The notes: a model not told the origin generated them from the sequence alone. DNA of 64,000 nt from Streptomyces sp. CBMA156 (GCF_014596515.1 NZ_MSJQ01000426.1:1-64000); one strand, 5' to 3'. Shown: positions 24,825 through 33,903, counted from the stretch's first letter. Numbers and translations are program-made.

Positions 24825-25233
24825 GTTGATCAGCGTAGAGGACTTCAGCGGCTCCCACCACGGGCAGGGGGCACTCGAACGGCTGGTCCCAAGGTCCGAT
24901 TGGCAGGAGCCAGTGCTGTCGCCCGAGGCGCGTGTAGGGCTGGGTTGGCTCGCCGAGAAGTGCTCGACGAGCCAACCCCTGTATCGGTCACGCCGCAGTC
25001 GGCTCCCAGCCGTAGCGAGAAAAGGCGGGACCGCCATCGCGGTGGGCGGCGAGCGCTTGTGTGGCCGTGGGGGACGCCGGCTCGGGGAGGTAGTTGGCGA
25101 GAACCCGGCGGGCGGTGAGGTGCTTGTCGGGTTCGATGTTGGTTGGCGAGTTCGTCCGTCCAATTGTCGGAAGGTCGGCTGAAACCTCCTGAACCGACCG
25201 CTTCGGTCGCTCGGCTCCGCTAGCCTGCGTGGC
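24825..25233. other. Gap with a start-less coding-like fragment
   Basis: No complete gene is visible. On the minus strand, about 24988-25150 reads ... NIEPDKHLTARRVLANYLPE ... FSRYGWEPTAA-stop with G/C-rich third positions typical of coding DNA, but without an ATG, GTG or TTG start, so it may be the remnant of a lost gene. The segment next to the kinase gene presumably contains its promoter. Confidence 0.4.
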
Positions 25234-26295
25234 GTGACAGACGCGACTTTCGACGCCGCGAGCAGTCCGCGGTACAGCGAGATCGCAGAGGATCTGGCGG
25301 TTCTCGGCGAGGCCTTCGGGCTGGGTGAGGTTCGGGAGCGCCGCTTCCTGTTGGACGGGTTGATGAACGGGAACTGGCGGCTGGATACGGTCGAGGGCTC
25401 GTTCGCGTTGAAGCGGATCATCGATGTGCCGCTGTCGCTGGCTCGCCGGAACCTGGCTGTGCTGGCGGAGCTGGCCGACGACGGCCTGCCGGTGGGCAGG
25501 GCACGGGCCTCCTCGGCTGGGGACGCGGTGGTCGAGGTCGCCGGCCGCGGGTACTGCCTGCTTCCGTGGATGGAGGGGAGCCACCTACCGGGTACGACGC
25601 TTTCGGTTGGGCAGGCCGGTGACCTTGGCGTTCTCCTGGGTCGGATCCATCGGAGCTTGAACGATGAGCGGATGGCCGGCCTGTTGCCGCCGGGGCCGCA
25701 GCGGGTGACCGTCTCGGTGACCACGCCCGCTGCGGCTCGCGAGGAGGCGGATCGTTTCCTGGCGTTGATCGCACGCTTGGAGAGCCGGACGGCGTTCGAC
25801 GTCGAAGCAGCCTCGGCGTTGGCCGAGCGCAAGGCGCTGCTGGACAAGTACGGGCACGAGCGCCCAGCCAGCGAGGTGGCGGTCGGCCCGGTGGGGTGGA
25901 CGCACGGTGACGTGCAGCACCGGAACGTGCTGTGGCGGAACGGTGAGATCGCCGGGGTGATCGACTGGGACCGGATTCGGGTGCGGCCGTTCGGCGAGGA
26001 GGTCGCCCGCACCGCCACGGTGCAGTTCGGCGGTGAGGACGGCTTCCTCGATCTGGAGCGGACCTCCGCGTTCGTGGCCGGCTACCGGTCGGTGGTGCCG
26101 ATCCCGGTGCCGGCCTTGGCGGACGCGGTGGAGCGGCTGTGGTGGAAGCGCATGTCGGACTACTGGCAGCTGGTCTTCCACTACGACCGCGACGACCACT
26201 CCTGCGACCACCTGTTCCTGCCCGCCGAGCGCTTCCTGGCCTGGTGGACGGAGCGGCGCGAGGGCGTGCAGGAGGCGTTCGCGGCTATGCCGTGA
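25234..26295 (+). CDS. APH-like phosphotransferase (choline kinase/homoserine kinase fold)
   Basis: A 353-residue small-molecule kinase of the aminoglycoside phosphotransferase superfamily. The catalytic loop is WTHGDVQHRNVLW (catalytic Asp and Asn), the Mg2+-binding DFG-equivalent is GVIDWDRIR, and the N-lobe Lys lies in SFALKRIIDV. The substrate may be a sugar, an amino alcohol or an antibiotic. It is convergent with the eight-gene operon and its last 11 bases overlap the end of the aminotransferase gene. The GTG start (VTDATFDAASS) lacks a clear ribosome site, so translation may be leaderless or weak. Confidence 0.85.
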   Translation: MTDATFDAASSPRYSEIAEDLAVLGEAFGLGEVRERRFLLDGLMNGNWRLDTVEGSFALKRIIDVPLSLARRNLAVLAELADDGLPVGRARASSAGDAVVEVAGRGYCLLPWMEGSHLPGTTLSVGQAGDLGVLLGRIHRSLNDERMAGLLPPGPQRVTVSVTTPAAAREEADRFLALIARLESRTAFDVEAASALAERKALLDKYGHERPASEVAVGPVGWTHGDVQHRNVLWRNGEIAGVIDWDRIRVRPFGEEVARTATVQFGGEDGFLDLERTSAFVAGYRSVVPIPVPALADAVERLWWKRMSDYWQLVFHYDRDDHSCDHLFLPAERFLAWWTERREGVQEAFAAMP

Positions 26296-27493
26296 GCACG
26301 GTGCGGGACAGGACGGTGGCGAGGGCCTCGGCGACCTGCTCCATGTAGTCCGGAGCCGGGATCTGCGGCACCTTCATCACGATCATCTGGCGCAGGGCCT
26401 TGTAGTAGTTCGGCAGCGAGTCCCTGCTCGGCGGCTCGTACGGGCTGTCGGCGAGGTGAGGCCAGTAGCGGGCCGCCAGGTCGAGGCGTTGCAGCAGCGG
26501 CGTCTGCGTCCAGTCCTCGTACTGGGAACGGACGGGGATGCCGGCGGCCCGGCACCTCTCGTGCAGCGTCTTCGGGTCGGGCACGCGGACGTTGATCGTC
26601 AGCGGGGTGCCGTACCAGCCGCGGACGGAGAGTTCGCCGATCTCCGGCCAGGCGACGGGCGCGTCGTACTCCTCCAGGGCCTGGCGGAGGGTGGCCAGGT
26701 TCTGCTCGGCGGCCAGCATCCGGTCCGGCAACGAGCGGAGCTGCTGGCGGGCGATGACGGCGGAGAGGGCGGGCATCCGGTACTTGTAGGCGGCCCCAGT
26801 GCCGGCGAGCGGCCTCAGCTCGGGAAGGGTGAGCTCGTCGGCCAGCCGGGCGGGGTGGTGGCCGAGGGTGAGGGCGCGCTCGTAGACCTCCCGGTCGGAG
26901 GTGGTGAGAACGCCTCCTTCGCCGCCGGAGACGGACTTGGATTCCTGGAGGCTGAAGCACCCAGCGGCGCCCCAGGAGCCGACGGCCCGGCCCTGGTAGA
27001 GGGCTCCGTGGGCGTGCGAACAGTCCTCGACGATCGGCAGGTCGGTGGCCTTGGCGAGCTGGTCCATGCGAGCGGGGATGCCCCAGGTGTGGGTGGCGAG
27101 GACGGCGGAGCATTCGTCGGCGACCTGGGCGACCGCAGTCGCGGCGATGTTGGGGCTGTCCGGCTCGATGTCGCAGAAGACGGGGTAGCTGCCCGCCTGG
27201 AAGACGGCGGTGATGGCGGAGATCCAGGTCATCGGGGAGACGGCGACGCCGGCTTCGGGGTTGGCGCCGACCGCGTGGAGTGCGGCGTGCAGGGAGGCCG
27301 TGCCGGAGTTGAACGACAGCGCGTGGCGGGTGCCGGTAAGGCGGGAGAAGGCGGCTTCGAGGGCGTTGGTGGCCGGGCCGCGGTTGATCTCGGAGAGGTG
27401 CCCGTCATCGAGGAGCTTGAGGACGGCGTCCTTCTCGGCCTGCCCGTACTTGGGCTCGCGGGGGAACGGGAGGCTGACCTTGAGGTCGTTCAT
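26285..27493 (-). CDS. DegT/DnrJ/EryC1-family PLP aminotransferase
   Basis: Transfers an amino group from glutamate or glutamine to a keto-sugar or keto-cyclitol. The 402-residue product has the family landmarks: FNSGTASLHAALHAVGA, the PLP-ring Asp in LPIVEDCSHAHGA, and the Schiff-base Lys186 in FSLQESKSVSGGEGGVLTT. The start has GGAAGGA at good spacing. It is the last gene of the operon, after an APH-like kinase. In streptomycin and related pathways a DegT enzyme works with a Gfo/Idh/MocA dehydrogenase and an APH-like kinase; the same trio is present here. Confidence 0.9.
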   Translation of the reverse strand: MNDLKVSLPFPREPKYGQAEKDAVLKLLDDGHLSEINRGPATNALEAAFSRLTGTRHALSFNSGTASLHAALHAVGANPEAGVAVSPMTWISAITAVFQAGSYPVFCDIEPDSPNIAATAVAQVADECSAVLATHTWGIPARMDQLAKATDLPIVEDCSHAHGALYQGRAVGSWGAAGCFSLQESKSVSGGEGGVLTTSDREVYERALTLGHHPARLADELTLPELRPLAGTGAAYKYRMPALSAVIARQQLRSLPDRMLAAEQNLATLRQALEEYDAPVAWPEIGELSVRGWYGTPLTINVRVPDPKTLHERCRAAGIPVRSQYEDWTQTPLLQRLDLAARYWPHLADSPYEPPSRDSLPNYYKALRQMIVMKVPQIPAPDYMEQVAEALATVLSRTVLTA

Positions 27494-27522
27494 GGCGTCC
27501 TTCCAGTCGGGAGCGGGGCTGC

Positions 27523-28491
27523 CTACGGGCGGCGACGCCCGGAGGAGTGCGGATCGGGGGCGATGCGGGGGACGGCGGTGAGGTGGCCGTGGTCGAGGTC
27601 GTCGAGGTCGGCCTGGATCTGGGCGGCCCGGAGCCGCACCATGTCCTGGTCGTCGCAGGAGGCGTGGAAGTGCAGGAGCGAGACCGCGATGCGCAGGCGG
27701 AACAGGACGAGCGGCAGCAGGCTCTCGGCGGGCAACGGCCCGTCGAAGTAGCCGGCGAGGAGGGCCTCGGTCATCGGGGCGGGCTCGCGCAGGGACCAGC
27801 CGGCGAGTTCGGCCAGCGGGTCGCCGCCGCGGGCGCTCTCCAGGTCGACGACTCCGGTGATGTGGCGGCCGTCGGTGAAGAGGTGGCGGCCGACCCAGTC
27901 GCCGTGCAGGAGCTTGGGTGCCGTCGCCGGGAGGCGGTCGGCTCCGGCTTCGAGGACAAGGCGGGTGCGGTTCAGCAGTCCGGGCAGGTCGAGGCCGACC
28001 AGGTTGGGGGTGCGGCGGGCAGGTAGGGCGAGGAACCAGCCCTGGATGGTGGCGTGTTGGCCGATGCCGTGCCCGTCGAGCTGACCGAAGCTGCTGACCT
28101 CGACGGTGTGCAGGCGGCGAAGGACCTCCCCGGCTCCGGCTGTGGCGTCCCGGTCCTGCGGCTGTGGCGGCTCCGCTTCGATCGGCCGACCCGGGCAACG
28201 GGTCTCGACGCACGCCTCTCGGCTGTACCAGAGGACGTGGGCGGCGGGGATTCCCGCTTCTCGCATCCGGGCTGAGGCCCAGGCGGCGGTCGGGTAGCGC
28301 GAGCGGCTGCCTGCGCGGCGGACCTTGACGACCAGTTCGTCGCCGTCGCGAGTGGTGGCGGCGAAGGGGAGGCTGTCCGTTCCGGACCGCAGGGGCGTGA
28401 AGCGCGCGTCAGTAGCGTCGAAGGCGGATGCGGCGAGCGCGTCGAGCAGCAGCGGGTGCGGGCGGTCGATCACGGCGTCACGAGCGGACAT
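27523..28491 (-). CDS. Second APH-like phosphotransferase, divergent active site
   Basis: A 322-residue member of the APH superfamily: N-lobe Lys in DELVVKVRRAG, catalytic loop LLHGDWVGRHLF, metal-binding GVVDLESARGGDP. The usual Asn five residues after the catalytic Asp (HGDxxxxN) is His here, which may alter metal binding or mean a specialised activity. It starts inside the end of the oxidoreductase gene (14-base overlap), so it is part of the operon. The short Arg/Pro C-terminus is poorly conserved in such proteins. Confidence 0.82.
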   Translation of the reverse strand: MSARDAVIDRPHPLLLDALAASAFDATDARFTPLRSGTDSLPFAATTRDGDELVVKVRRAGSRSRYPTAAWASARMREAGIPAAHVLWYSREACVETRCPGRPIEAEPPQPQDRDATAGAGEVLRRLHTVEVSSFGQLDGHGIGQHATIQGWFLALPARRTPNLVGLDLPGLLNRTRLVLEAGADRLPATAPKLLHGDWVGRHLFTDGRHITGVVDLESARGGDPLAELAGWSLREPAPMTEALLAGYFDGPLPAESLLPLVLFRLRIAVSLLHFHASCDDQDMVRLRAAQIQADLDDLDHGHLTAVPRIAPDPHSSGRRRP

Positions 28492-29446
28492 CGGGCACCT
28501 CCGGCACCGGGACGGAGCGGCGGCTGGCGGCAGACTGGAGGGCGGCGTCCAGCAGGGCGATGGAGCCGAGGTTGCCGGCGGCGGGGACGGGCACGATGCC
28601 GGGCTGGTGAAGGGCGTCCACCATGGCGGTGATGCGCCGCTGGTAGGCAGGCGGCTCGGCCTCGGTCGTCTTGTGCCTGTCGGCGGGGTTCGAGGCCCAG
28701 CGCGCGGCGAAGCCTCGGGCTTCCACCCACCAGTTGCCGTTGGCGTCGGTCCGTAGGAGCGAGTCGAAGATGTAGCCGCCCCGGTAGGTGAACAGGGAGC
28801 CGTCGGCGAACCGCACGGTGATCGTGGCGATCGAGCTGTGCGAGGCGAGGAAGCCTGTCGGCGTCTCGGTGCAGGTGACCTCGGTCGGCGGTGCGGTGAT
28901 CAGGGTGCGGACCTGGTCGAAGGCGTGCACCGCGAGGTCGGTGGTGACGGGCAGGTGCTGGCTCCTGCGGAAGCCGGGGCCGGGCAGGGTGACGAGGGCG
29001 TCGGCGGCGACGGCGAAGGGCGGCCGGCCGCCGAGGCGGACCGTGTCGCGGAAGGCGAGGAAGCCGGGGTCGGCGCCGCGGTTCTGCATGACGGCCAGCA
29101 GCAGGCCGCGCTCGCGGGCGAGGTGGACGAGGTCGAGAGCGTCGGGCAGGTTCAGGGCCAGGGGCTTCTCGGTCAGGACGTGGAGGCCGTGGGCGAGGGC
29201 TTCGCGGCTGACGCGGTAGTGGTGGTCGGGCGGGGTGAGGTTGACGACGACGTCCACCTGGGCCAGCGCGAGCGCCTCGTCGAGCGTCGTGGCGAACGCC
29301 GGGGTCAGCTCGTATCGGTCCGCGAGAGCCCGCGCCGCCTGCTGGTCGGGGTCGGCGAGGGCGGCGATCTCGATGCGGCCGTCGGCGAGCAGGGATCGGA
29401 CCCAGCGGCTGGCGATGGCGCCGCAGCCGATCAGTGCGGCCTTCAT
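28478..29446 (-). CDS. Gfo/Idh/MocA-family NAD(P)-dependent oxidoreductase
   Basis: A 322-residue dehydrogenase of the glucose-fructose oxidoreductase / inositol dehydrogenase family. The Rossmann start is ALIGCGAIASRWVRSL; the conserved EKPLALN lies near residue 95; the substrate domain has VTTDLAVHAFDQVRTL (a D-x3-H-type catalytic motif) and FTYRGGYIFDSL. It probably oxidizes a hydroxyl of a sugar or cyclitol (or sugar nucleotide) to a ketone for the DegT enzyme. The start overlaps the upstream kinase stop by ATGA. Confidence 0.9.
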   Translation of the reverse strand: MKAALIGCGAIASRWVRSLLADGRIEIAALADPDQQAARALADRYELTPAFATTLDEALALAQVDVVVNLTPPDHHYRVSREALAHGLHVLTEKPLALNLPDALDLVHLARERGLLLAVMQNRGADPGFLAFRDTVRLGGRPPFAVAADALVTLPGPGFRRSQHLPVTTDLAVHAFDQVRTLITAPPTEVTCTETPTGFLASHSSIATITVRFADGSLFTYRGGYIFDSLLRTDANGNWWVEARGFAARWASNPADRHKTTEAEPPAYQRRITAMVDALHQPGIVPVPAAGNLGSIALLDAALQSAASRRSVPVPEVPDVRS

Positions 29447-30060
29447 GATGCCTCCCGCTGTGGGTGTTCGCCGGCCTGGTGGCGGCGGATGTGGTCGAGG
29501 GCGCGTGCGGCGAGTTCCTCGGGTGAGCCGGTGGTGGTGTCGAGTCGGACGACGGCCGGGGCGAGCGGGTGGTCGAAGTAGGCGTTGAAGTGCTCGCTGA
29601 AGTGGCGGTCGTAGAAGATCGTCGGCATGCCCTTGCGCAGGCGGGCCCGGCGGGCGAGCACGTCCGGGTCGGCGGTGAGCATGATCGTCAGGTCGGGCAT
29701 TGCCACGGCCTTGCTGGTGACCGTGTGTTGGGCCTGGTCGTCGCAGTCGAAGCCGTTCATCCGGCCGACGGCGTGCGCGTGGGCGAGGAGGGTGTCCACG
29801 GTGCGGTCGAGGATCACGTCCCGGCCCTCGGCAGCGGCCTGCCTGGCCCGGCTGAGTCGCAGGTCCTCGACGTCCAGGAACTGGGCGATGTTGGCCAGTT
29901 GGTGGTCCGCGGTGAAGGGCTCCGGGGTCGGCAGCCGGGTGGGGTCGGGGCTGGCGTGGAAGTAACAGGGGATGACGGTGGGCTGGTCGAGGTGAGGGGC
30001 GAGCATGGCGGCCAGCGTGGTCTTGCCGACGCAGCTGACGCCCTCGATACCGAGGATCAC
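29443..30060 (-). CDS. P-loop small-molecule/nucleotide kinase (dTMP kinase-like)
   Basis: A 205-residue kinase. Walker A is GIEGVSCVGKTTLAAML right at the N-terminus; DVILDRTVDTLLAHAHAVGR provides the DR motif seen in thymidylate/deoxynucleoside kinases; LTIMLTADPDVLARRARLR resembles the LID Arg region, followed by FYDRHFSEHFNAYF. The GTG start (VILGIEG) has AGGGAGAC upstream and overlaps the glycosyltransferase stop by GTGA. It may phosphorylate a nucleoside, a sugar or a pathway intermediate; which one cannot be read from the sequence. Confidence 0.82.
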   Translation of the reverse strand: MILGIEGVSCVGKTTLAAMLAPHLDQPTVIPCYFHASPDPTRLPTPEPFTADHQLANIAQFLDVEDLRLSRARQAAAEGRDVILDRTVDTLLAHAHAVGRMNGFDCDDQAQHTVTSKAVAMPDLTIMLTADPDVLARRARLRKGMPTIFYDRHFSEHFNAYFDHPLAPAVVRLDTTTGSPEELAARALDHIRRHQAGEHPQREAS

Positions 30061-31583
30061 AGTGTCTCCCTGTCCGTGGTGGCGAGCTGGTCCGTGCGGC
30101 GGTTGCTCTTGGGAGCGAGCGCCGAGTGCCTGGTGCCTGCCACGGCCCAGCGGCCGAGGGCGGTCATCGGGCCGATGCTCTTGAGCAGCAGCCCGGCCAG
30201 GATTTCCGCGCTCTGCGTGGCGGTCTCCCGTATGGCCAGCGGACGGCCTTCGGCCTCGGCGAGTAGGCGGACCGGTGCGACGGTGGCCGCCCAGAGCGCG
30301 ACCGTGGCCGTTGCCCGGACCGGTAGGCGCGTGCGCGGTCCAAGCGCCAGGGCCAGGCAGGCTGCCGTCGCAGGCGAGACCAGCAGCCAGGCCATCCCCC
30401 GGTAGGCGCCGATGGTGAGCGCCGCTGCGTGGTCGAGGCGGCTGCCATGGCCCTGGGCGTGCCAACGGGCGGCGCACTGCGGGTAGTCGAGGTAGCTCTG
30501 GAACCAGCGCTCGCTCTGGAACAGCAGCTCTGGCAGGTACTCGGCCGCCGGCACGGTGGTGGTGAAGGGGAGACTGTCGACCGGCATGCCGCCCAGGGTG
30601 AGCCGGTAGCCGAAGGCGACGTCGTCGAGGACAGTGAAGGTGGGCAGCCCGCCGACCTGCCGGAAGACGTCGGTGCGGACGAGCAGGCCGTGGCCGACGG
30701 TCTGAGCGAGGCCCCGAAGGCCGGGCCGCGTGTGGCGGACGGACTCGGCGTACCGGCGGAGGTTGGGGATCTCGCGGCGGAGAGTCCACAGAGTCTGCGC
30801 TCGGGCGGCGCTTCGGCACAGGGCCCGCTCCCACCAGTTGTCGGCGGCGTCCTGGGTGGCAAAGCGGGCGGACTGCTGGACGACGCAGGGCAGTTCGCCG
30901 TCCTCCGCTCGTCGGCGGGCCAGGAACTCGGCGGTGCGTCGCAGCAACTCACAGCTCGGACGGGAATCCACGTCGTAGACGGCGACGTACTCCTCGGCCG
31001 AGTCGGCCGCGAGCTGTTCGACGACGGCGTTCACCTGCGCGGCCTTCCGCCCGTCGCCCTCGTAGTGGACGTGCCGGACCACCGGCTCCCGGAGGCGCGC
31101 GATCTCGCTCGCGATGACGTCCGCCGTGGTGGGGAAGGCCGACAGGACCTCGGCGGCTGCCGTCCGGGTGAGCGTGCGTTCGCCGGTCTTGGCCAGGGCT
31201 TCGGCGAGGGCGGTCAGCTCGTCGTCGGTCAGCTGTGGGAAGCGCTGTACCGTGAGGTCGGTCGCCGTCGCCCCGGCGAGCCGGCCGACGAGGTGAGCGC
31301 GTTCGCGCTCCTCGCGCGCCGTGGACACCAGGGTCAGCGTCGAACCCGGGAAGTCGCGCAGGAGCGGCACGAACCACGCCAGCGCACCGGCGACGTGCTG
31401 CTGCTCGCGCAGCACCGGAATGACGACGTGCAGCACCACCGGCTCCACCACCGAGAGCTGGGTCGGCCGGTCGACCCGCGCCAGCGTCTGGCGGACCTGC
31501 CACAACCCGTTCACGTTGCGCGCGGCCACGGCGGCGGCGACCCACCAGGACGGCCGCCGCCAGAACGGCTTCCGGCCGTTCAC
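30057..31583 (-). CDS. Membrane GT2-family glycosyltransferase
   Basis: A 508-residue enzyme. The GT-A core has VVLHVVIPVLREQQHV near residue 55, the metal-binding DVDSRP at about residue 204-209, GHGLLVRTDVFRQVGGLP, the acidic LDDVAFGYRL (likely catalytic base region) and FQSERWFQSYLDYP, which resembles the (Q/R)xxRW motif of processive GT2 enzymes. Hydrophobic stretches follow near the C-terminus (GMAWLLVSPATAACLALALG and ATVALWAATVAPVRLL), so it is membrane-embedded. The GTG start has GGGAGG and overlaps the GT8 stop (GTGA). The sugar and acceptor are unknown. Confidence 0.85.
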   Translation of the reverse strand: MNGRKPFWRRPSWWVAAAVAARNVNGLWQVRQTLARVDRPTQLSVVEPVVLHVVIPVLREQQHVAGALAWFVPLLRDFPGSTLTLVSTAREERERAHLVGRLAGATATDLTVQRFPQLTDDELTALAEALAKTGERTLTRTAAAEVLSAFPTTADVIASEIARLREPVVRHVHYEGDGRKAAQVNAVVEQLAADSAEEYVAVYDVDSRPSCELLRRTAEFLARRRAEDGELPCVVQQSARFATQDAADNWWERALCRSAARAQTLWTLRREIPNLRRYAESVRHTRPGLRGLAQTVGHGLLVRTDVFRQVGGLPTFTVLDDVAFGYRLTLGGMPVDSLPFTTTVPAAEYLPELLFQSERWFQSYLDYPQCAARWHAQGHGSRLDHAAALTIGAYRGMAWLLVSPATAACLALALGPRTRLPVRATATVALWAATVAPVRLLAEAEGRPLAIRETATQSAEILAGLLLKSIGPMTALGRWAVAGTRHSALAPKSNRRTDQLATTDRETL

Positions 31584-32458
31584 CCGGCGCCTCCCGAGCC
31601 GACGTAGTCGTGGAACAGCCGGTAGGTGTCCCGGAGCTGGCCTTCCGGGTAGCTGTCCTGCCACGGCTTGTCGGGGCCAGCGAAGTGCACCAGGGCGGCG
31701 GTCGCCTCGTCCTCCAGGAGCTGGGCGAGCGGGCTGTCCGCCTCGGCGTAGTGGATGAACCCGGGCTGGGCGGCCTGAGGGGACATGGCGAAGGTGTTCC
31801 AACGCCTGTCCAGCCGGTGCCAGTTGTCGTCGACAGACCAGTTCAGCGCGTCCTGGTCCCAGAACCGGACCTTGTCCGGGTGCTCGGACAGGAACTGCCT
31901 GGACCGCTCGAAGACGCCGAGCCGCTGGCAGCGGTCGAGGTCGATGAGCATGACGCCGCTGTTGAAGTAGTCCCTGCCGTACGGGACGCCGAGCTTCTCC
32001 CAGCCGGGCAGCTGGATGCCCCGGCCGATGACCGGGTTCTGCGGGTCTCGCACCGCGCCGATCGGGCGCCCGTCGAGGGACTGCCGCAGCAGCGGACGCA
32101 GGTCCCCGAGTACCAGGGTGTCGGCGTCCAGGTAGAGCACCCGGCGTTCGTCGGGGATGACCTCCGGGATGGCCAGGCGCACGTACACCGCGCCGCTCAC
32201 CCAGTCGGAGACCGGGTAGCGCGGGTCGGTCATGGGCGCCGGCCGCAGCTCGGTCCGCAGGCCCATGCGGTCGGCGTCCCGCAGGATCGCCTGGCGATTG
32301 GCGTCGCTGATCTGCTGGTCGAGGACGATCAGTCGGAGCTCGTCGACGCTGCCCGGGTGGGCGGCGGCGATCGAGTGCATCAGCGTCCGCAGCGGGCGGG
32401 CGTATCCGTCGTCGATCCCGCAGACGAGCGCGGGCAGCGGGTGGGAAGCGGTGGTCAC
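31580..32458 (-). CDS. GT8-family glycosyltransferase
   Basis: A 292-residue retaining glycosyltransferase of the LgtC/glycogenin type. Seen: ALVCGIDDGYARPLRTLMHS at the N-terminus, the metal-binding DxD in RRVLYLDADTLVLGDL, YFNSGVMLIDLDR, FWDQDALNW and LVHFAGPDKPW, the last His/Lys-Pro-Trp element being a family hallmark. It would transfer galactose, glucose or a pentose from a UDP-sugar. The GTG start has AAGGAGCACCTC before it and overlaps the SDR stop by GTGA. The UXS-like SDR directly upstream could make its donor. Confidence 0.92.
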   Translation of the reverse strand: MTTASHPLPALVCGIDDGYARPLRTLMHSIAAAHPGSVDELRLIVLDQQISDANRQAILRDADRMGLRTELRPAPMTDPRYPVSDWVSGAVYVRLAIPEVIPDERRVLYLDADTLVLGDLRPLLRQSLDGRPIGAVRDPQNPVIGRGIQLPGWEKLGVPYGRDYFNSGVMLIDLDRCQRLGVFERSRQFLSEHPDKVRFWDQDALNWSVDDNWHRLDRRWNTFAMSPQAAQPGFIHYAEADSPLAQLLEDEATAALVHFAGPDKPWQDSYPEGQLRDTYRLFHDYVGSGGAG

Positions 32459-33480
32459 GAGGTGCTCCTTCCGGGGGTGGCGGTGGCCTGATGGGGGAAG
32501 TGCTTCTCGGCCCAGTCGAGGGTCCGGCGCAGGCCGTCGCGCAGGTGGGTGGTGGGCTCCCAGTCGAGGTGGGCGCGGGCCGAGGCGATGTCGGGGCAGC
32601 GGCGCTTCGGGTCGTCGGCGGGCAGCGGGACGAACGTGATCGCGGACGAGGAACCGACCAGCGCCCGGATCTCCTCGGCGAGCCGGAGCATGGTGATCTC
32701 GTGCGGGTTGCCCAGGTTCACCGGGTCGGTGTGGTCCGCCGCGGCGGCGGCGAGCAGGCCCTCGACAGTGTCCGCCACGAAGCACAGCGAACGGGTCTGG
32801 CTGCCGTCGCCGGCCACTGTGATCGGCTCGCCCGCCAGTGCCTGCCGGATGAAGGCGGGCACCGCGCGGCCGTCGTCGGCACGCATCCTCGGCCCGTAGG
32901 TGTTGAAGATCCGCACGATGCGGGTGCGGGTGCCGCCGGAGCGCTGGAAGCAGGAGGTCAGAGCCTCGGCGTACCGCTTGGCCTCGTCGTACACACTCCG
33001 AGGGCCCACGGGGTTCACGTTGCCCCAGTAGCGCTCGGGCTGTGGGTGGACGAGCGGGTCGCCGTAGACCTCGGAGGTCGACGCGAGCAGGAACCGGGCC
33101 CGCTTGGCCTCGGCCAGCTCCAGGGCGTTGAGCGTGCCCATCGCGCCGACCTTCAGGGTGGCCAGCGGGTGGCGGGCGTAGTCGAGCGGCGACGCGGGCG
33201 AGGCCAGGTGGAAGACGAAGTCCACCGGCCCGACCACGCCGAACGGCTGAGTGACATCGTCGGTCTGGAAGCGGAAGCCGCCGGCCGAACGCAGGCCCGA
33301 GAGGTTGTCGAGGCGGCCGGTCAGCAGGTTGTCGACGCCGATCACCTCCGCACCCAGGTCGAGCAGGCGCTCGCACAGGTGCGAACCGATGAACCCGGCG
33401 GCCCCGGTGACGACGGCGGTACGGCGGGCGAAGGCGCTGGTCACTGCCGTGGGCGGCAGTGGTTCTTGCGGGTAGGACAC
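32455..33480 (-). CDS. UDP-glucuronate decarboxylase-like SDR (nucleotide-sugar enzyme)
   Basis: An extended SDR of 341 residues. NAD-binding motif VVTGAAGFIGSHLCERLLDL, then ASTSEVYGDP, and GNVNPVGPRSVYDEAKRYAE with the catalytic Tyr and Lys. The GNVNP-G-RS-YDE signature is that of UDP-xylose synthases (UDP-glucuronate decarboxylases); the related RGDTRSLCFVADTV-like segment (GDGSQTRSLCFV) is also present. It likely makes UDP-xylose or a related UDP-sugar for the two glycosyltransferases downstream. The GTG start has GGAGGAG upstream. A dTDP-sugar dehydratase or epimerase role is less likely. Confidence 0.88.
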   Translation of the reverse strand: MSYPQEPLPPTAVTSAFARRTAVVTGAAGFIGSHLCERLLDLGAEVIGVDNLLTGRLDNLSGLRSAGGFRFQTDDVTQPFGVVGPVDFVFHLASPASPLDYARHPLATLKVGAMGTLNALELAEAKRARFLLASTSEVYGDPLVHPQPERYWGNVNPVGPRSVYDEAKRYAEALTSCFQRSGGTRTRIVRIFNTYGPRMRADDGRAVPAFIRQALAGEPITVAGDGSQTRSLCFVADTVEGLLAAAAADHTDPVNLGNPHEITMLRLAEEIRALVGSSSAITFVPLPADDPKRRCPDIASARAHLDWEPTTHLRDGLRRTLDWAEKHFPHQATATPGRSTS

Positions 33481-33538
33481 GGTGCTTTCTCCTCCAACTC
33501 GCTGGCGGGTGGCGGGCTGAGCACAGAGCCGTGGCTCC

Positions 33539-33745
33539 TCAGGCGGTCGGCTCCCGATCCGGGACGACGCGTGCCGGCGGCGCCGCGAACTGCTGCTCGG
33601 CGCCGAGCTGGTGCTGGGCGACGGTCCCGAGCAGCACCAGAGCCGCGACGTGACCGAGCCCCCACAGCGCCGTGAACCTGACTCCCAGCGGGTCGTGGTG
33701 CGCGCCTCGATGGCGGCCTCGCTGTGCGCTCGCGGCTCTGTCCAT
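33539..33745 (-). CDS. Small single-span membrane protein at the head of the operon
   Basis: A 68-residue ORF with GGAGGGAAGG correctly placed before its ATG. Basic N-terminus (RAASAQRGRHRGAHHDP), one hydrophobic segment (FTALWGLGHVAALVLLGTVA), then a polar Gln/Pro/Arg tail. The positive residues before the segment predict a cytoplasmic N-terminus. It precedes the SDR gene by 58 bases on the same strand and is probably the first gene of the operon, perhaps a small partner of the membrane glycosyltransferase. No family is recognised. Confidence 0.6.
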   Translation of the reverse strand: MDRAASAQRGRHRGAHHDPLGVRFTALWGLGHVAALVLLGTVAQHQLGAEQQFAAPPARVVPDREPTA

Positions 33746-33903
33746 GGGCCCTTCCCTCCGCTCTCCTCGGACGATGGCCGGTCCAGCGTCACGGCGAGAC
33801 GGAGCGTGGCGGAACGTTTCCAGGGGGTTTCTCTCCGAGAGCGCCCCGGCTGCGGCGGGTAGCAGTACGCTCACTAACAGGGCCTGAAAAGCCGGGGGTT
33901 GAG

